The translations under genes and the position numbers were made by a program. From assembly GCA_012510295.1 (NCBI GenBank), contig JAAZID010000329.1:1-8103 (forward strand): 8,103 nt of DNA, written 5' to 3'. Positions 6,408 through 8,103 of the stretch are shown piece after piece. The stretch's first letter is position 1, and each line of letters opens with the position of its first letter. The DNA comes from Methanomicrobiales archaeon. Its GTDB lineage: Archaea; Halobacteriota; Methanomicrobia; Methanomicrobiales; Methanoculleaceae. The notes under the pieces were generated by a model. It had not been told where the DNA came from, ran no database searches, and saw nothing but the letters and a program-made list of their open reading frames with translations.

Positions 6408-7301
6408 ATGAATTGGACGCGCGACTTCGGTCTCACTATGAGGATGCTGCTGACGTCGTTCCTGCTCCTCATAGTCTACCTGATCTTCCTGGGCATTCTT
6501 TACGCCCTCAACGTACCCTTCGGGTTCCTCCTGCTGGTAGCCGCCGGGATGGCGTTCCTCCAGTTCTTCTTCTCCGATAAGCTGGTGCTCTGGAGCACGG
6601 GCACCCGGATCGTCGCGGAGGACGAGTACCCTGAGTTACACCGGATGATCGAGCGTCTTGCCACCACCGCCGGCCTCCCGAAGCCGAAGGTGGGGGTGAT
6701 GCCCTCGCCGGTTCCGAATGCGTTTGCGACCGGGAGAAGTCCCCGGAACGCCGTTGTGGCTGTGACGGACTCGATCATGCGGATACTCACGCCGGAGGAA
6801 CTGGAGGCGGTGCTCGCCCACGAGATGGCCCACGTGAAGAACCGGGATATGCTGACCCTGACGATGGCGAGTTTCATATCGATGCTCGCCTTCCTGATCA
6901 TGCGTAACTGGTTCTTTATGGGCCTCTTCGGCGGCGGTGGGGGGAATCGTGATAACAATGCAGGCGCCCTTATCCTGGTCTACATCGTATCGATCCTGGT
7001 CTGGGTCGTGAGCACGCTTCTCACCCGTGCGCTCTCCCGCTACCGGGAGTTTGCCGCGGACCGGGGCAGCGCCGCTCTGACGGGCAACCCCCGGGCGCTG
7101 ATATCGGCGCTCCAGAAGATCAGCGGAAGGATGGACTATGTACCGGCTGAGAAGAAGCGGGAGGTGGAGGGGGCAAACGCCTTCTTCATCATCCCGGCCC
7201 TCTCAGGAAACACCCTGATGGAGCTCTTCTCGACGCATCCGCCGCTTGAGAAGCGGGTGGCCGCCCTTGAGGAACTGGAGGCGCGGCGGCGCGGGTACTG
7301 A
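6408..7301 (+). CDS. htpX: HtpX-like membrane zinc metalloprotease (M48 family)
   Basis: HtpX proteases degrade misfolded membrane proteins, with the active site on the cytoplasmic face. The product is 297 residues, normal for the family. Two N-terminal helices (about 13-33 and 36-55) precede the catalytic region. The zinc motif HEMAH is at 138-142, with ligands H138 and H142 and catalytic base E139; the third ligand is E214 in YREFAADR. Two more hydrophobic segments (about 152-173 and 186-207) flank a Gly-rich loop GGGGGN at 175-180. The C-terminal THPPLEKRVAAL (277-288) is also a family hallmark. The ATG at 6408 is chosen over an in-frame start at 6315 because the upstream stretch is polar, overlaps the promoter region, and is absent from known HtpX N termini. 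Single gene, divergent from thi4. Confidence 0.95.
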   Translation: MNWTRDFGLTMRMLLTSFLLLIVYLIFLGILYALNVPFGFLLLVAAGMAFLQFFFSDKLVLWSTGTRIVAEDEYPELHRMIERLATTAGLPKPKVGVMPSPVPNAFATGRSPRNAVVAVTDSIMRILTPEELEAVLAHEMAHVKNRDMLTLTMASFISMLAFLIMRNWFFMGLFGGGGGNRDNNAGALILVYIVSILVWVVSTLLTRALSRYREFAADRGSAALTGNPRALISALQKISGRMDYVPAEKKREVEGANAFFIIPALSGNTLMELFSTHPPLEKRVAALEELEARRRGY

Positions 7302-7325
7302 TCCCACGCCGGCCCTCCGCCACCC

Positions 7326-7337
7326 AATATTTAATAT
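7326..7337 (+). promoter_or_regulatory. TATA box for the tRNA-Gly/tRNA-Val unit
   Basis: AATATTTAATAT lies 36 bp upstream of the first tRNA base and is the AT-richest element of the gap after htpX. It predicts a start around 7357 with a 5' leader of about 15 nt for RNase P to remove. Confidence 0.55.
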
Positions 7338-7373
7338 CCTGCAGTGTTAACATATTTGGGCAGATCGTGTATT

Positions 7374-7444
7374 GCATCGATGGTCTAGTGGCATGACTTT
7401 GGCCTTCCAAGCCAATAGCCCGGGTTCAATTCCCGGTCGATGCA
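7374..7444 (+). tRNA. tRNA-Gly (anticodon TCC)
   Basis: A full cloverleaf can be folded. The acceptor GCATCGA pairs with TCGATGC (7437-7443), with A7444 as discriminator. The anticodon stem TTGGC/GCCAA encloses the loop CTTCCAA with TCC at 34-36. The T arm is CCGGG-TTCAATT-CCCGG. It is 71 nt with no intron, and the 3' CCA is not encoded. It reads GGA codons. Confidence 0.96.
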
Positions 7445-7447
7445 TCA

Positions 7448-7521
7448 GGGCTCGTGGTCTAGCTGGTTATGACGTCGCCTTCACACGGCGAAGATCGGGC
7501 GTTCGAATCGCCCCGAGCCCA
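7448..7521 (+). tRNA. tRNA-Val (anticodon CAC)
   Basis: The acceptor GGGCTCG pairs with CGAGCCC (7514-7520), with A7521 as discriminator. The anticodon stem TCGCC/GGCGA holds the loop TTCACAC with CAC at 34-36. The T arm is GGGCG-TTCGAAT-CGCCC. It is 74 nt, intronless, without encoded CCA. It begins 3 nt after tRNA-Gly, so both are probably cut from one transcript. Confidence 0.96.
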
Positions 7522-7529
7522 TTTCTCTT
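7522..7529 (+). terminator. T-rich end of the tRNA transcript
   Basis: TTTCTCTT follows the tRNA-Val discriminator base directly. A pyrimidine/T-rich tract at this place is a plausible archaeal terminator, though the T-run is short. Confidence 0.35.
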
Positions 7530-7572
7530 CGTCCGTTTGCAGGATAATAACTAATTCGCGGTGCGTCACCTT

Positions 7573-7722
7573 TCAGAGTTCAAATATCGCCCTATCAAGC
7601 AATCGAGAGGCGTTAATGCCGTTATTCTTCAAATATTCGTGATTGTCCGGGTCGATAGTTACCTTGATCGGTTTCCGTATCCGGCGGATACCGCTTCGTT
7701 CTGCGTTTTCTGTCTTGTTCAT
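7573..7722 (-). CDS. Small ribbon-helix-helix-like DNA-binding protein (49 aa)
   Basis: The 49-residue protein has a basic N-terminal arm (MNKTENAERSGIRRIRK), then KPIKVTIDPDNHEYLKNN with one beta-strand and a first helix, then GINASRLLDRAIFEL as a second helix. One strand followed by two helices with a turn is the MetJ/Arc (RHH) layout, in which a dimer inserts a two-stranded sheet into DNA. The start ATG at 7720-7722 is favoured over the one at 7755 because GGAG lies 8 nt upstream of it and a perfect 20-bp palindrome abuts that GGAG; the longer start would make the palindrome coding. Such proteins are often autoregulators or antitoxins, but no toxin partner is visible: a decayed TnpB element is upstream and tRNA genes downstream. 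Function is inferred from fold only. It may belong to an accessory segment beside the tRNA genes. Confidence 0.6.
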   Translation of the reverse strand: MNKTENAERSGIRRIRKPIKVTIDPDNHEYLKNNGINASRLLDRAIFEL

Positions 7723-7734
7723 GGTTTTTTCTCC

Positions 7735-7754
7735 TGTGCCCACATGTGGGCACA
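7735..7754. promoter_or_regulatory. Perfect 20-bp palindrome, candidate operator of the RHH-like gene
   Basis: TGTGCCCACA is followed immediately by its exact reverse complement TGTGGGCACA, with no spacer. On the minus strand it ends one base before the GGAG ribosome site of the small RHH-like gene. A weak TATA-like ATTTTA about 20 bp further upstream would put the transcription start inside the palindrome. The position suits autorepression by an RHH dimer pair. As RNA it would form a 5' hairpin next to the ribosome site, which is an alternative. Confidence 0.6.
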
Positions 7755-7819
7755 CTCACGGGTAAAATGGCCGGCACCCGACATAAGGATGTAGCATCAA
7801 AAGAGGGGGGCATGTAAAT

Positions 7820-7890
7820 GTGAACTACCCCGCGCTTCAAGGGTGGGGCTTCCTACGAGTGTACCGGGACTTCAGGAAGTCCCTAGACCT
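7820..7890 (-). ncRNA. omegaRNA-like right end of a TnpB (IS200/IS605-type) element
   Basis: On the minus strand the end of the tnpB remnant carries a hairpin GGGACTT-CCTG-AAGTCCC (7883-7866). It is followed by TAGGAAGCCCCACCC, a loop TTGAA, GCGCGGGG and a terminal TAGTTCAC (last base 7820). A GGAAGCCCC stem-loop ending in TTCAC is the usual right end of tnpB elements and the 3' scaffold of their guide RNA. In this copy the last stem has two mismatches (A-C and C-C), consistent with decay. The guide would be read from 7819 downward. Exact RNA ends are not determined. Confidence 0.5.
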
Positions 7891-8103
7891 GTTTTTCGTA
7901 GATTACCAGACAAATTGCTGATAGCCCGTCCACAAGGCATTCTGTGATAGGAATCGAACCATGATATTGACCGCGCTATTGTGATCGCGATCAAGGACAA
8001 CTCCACATTCACATACCGTTTCCCCGTTTCCAGAGTGGCATGTCATGCACTGCTCCACATCCACAACAGGTTCTGGTAGTATATTGCTCACCGATTTTTA
8101 TTA
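7872..8103 (-). pseudogene. tnpB: TnpB (IS200/IS605 OrfB) C-terminal end, frameshifted; 5' part beyond window
   Basis: Three frames together spell the TnpB C terminus. From the right edge, one frame reads IKIGEQYTTRTCCGCGAV then HDMPLWKR and stops at 8009-8011. A second frame gives VCECGVVLDRDHNSAVNIM then VRFLSQNALWTGYQQFV and stops at 7903. A third continues GNLRKTGLGTS to a TGA at 7872-7874. The joined protein has the zinc ribbon (CCGC and CEC cysteines) and the RuvC-III DRDHNSAVN motif whose Asp is catalytic. The frame breaks lie at about 8015-8030, beside a tandem GGAAACGG-GGAAACGG duplication, and at about 7907. The GTG-initiated ORF at 8091 is out of frame for the zinc ribbon and is not a real gene start. 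TnpB is an RNA-guided nuclease; this copy should be inactive unless the breaks are sequencing errors. Confidence 0.8.

Noticed and set aside
7374..7521. A tRNA-borne attachment site for an integrated element
   Set aside because: The tRNA genes border an accessory zone, but no duplicated tRNA 3' end or integrase gene is visible within the window.
7561..7840. Alternative ORFs on either strand around the RHH-like gene
   Set aside because: They have no ribosome site or recognisable composition; the 49-residue minus-strand frame with GGAG and an RHH-like pattern explains the segment better.
7903..8091. A stand-alone 62-residue zinc-finger protein starting with GTG at 8091
   Set aside because: Its N-terminal part is an out-of-frame reading of the TnpB zinc ribbon; the true TnpB residues lie in the neighbouring frame, so this is a frameshift artefact of a pseudogene.

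Overview
This window looks like a chromosomal segment from a GC-rich methanogenic archaeon, most likely Methanomicrobiales and probably close to Methanoculleus. That placement rests on remembered protein similarity, not a search. It is supported by archaeal-type S12, S7 and elongation factor 2, an archaeal Thi4 with a histidine at the sulfur-donor position, archaeosine-precursor genes, AT-rich archaeal TATA boxes, oligo-T terminators and tRNAs without an encoded CCA.

Layout. (1) Positions 1-696, minus strand: queD and a left-truncated queE, overlapping by 14 nt, for the 7-deazaguanine (archaeosine) pathway. (2) Positions 697-869: a divergent promoter region. (3) Positions 870-4131, plus strand: the translation cluster rpsL (S12), rpsG (S7) and fusA/EF-2, closed by an oligo-T terminator. 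No EF-1A gene follows. (4) Positions 4132-4807: a gene-poor stretch with an orphan C-terminal sorting-signal-like ORF on the minus strand and a degenerate 57-58 bp periodicity. (5) Positions 4808-6266, minus strand: thi4 (thiazole moiety of thiamin), then a BLES03/DUF1917-family protein related to phosphothreonine lyases. (6) Positions 6408-7301, plus strand: HtpX-like M48 membrane protease, divergent from thi4, with an inverted repeat in the shared intergenic region. (7) Positions 7374-7521: tandem tRNA-Gly(TCC) and tRNA-Val(CAC), 3 nt apart. (8) Positions 7573-8103, minus strand: an accessory zone with a 49-residue ribbon-helix-helix-like protein preceded by a perfect 20-bp palindrome, and then the right end of an IS200/IS605-type TnpB element whose coding end is broken by two apparent frameshifts. 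Its omegaRNA-like right end, finishing in TTCAC, is still recognisable.

Most of the window is ordinary core genome. The parts worth a second look are the palindrome plus mini-RHH gene, the decayed TnpB/omegaRNA end beside it, the thi4-BLES03 pairing, and the orphan sorting-signal ORF. I see no clear new multi-gene defence or biosynthetic system.
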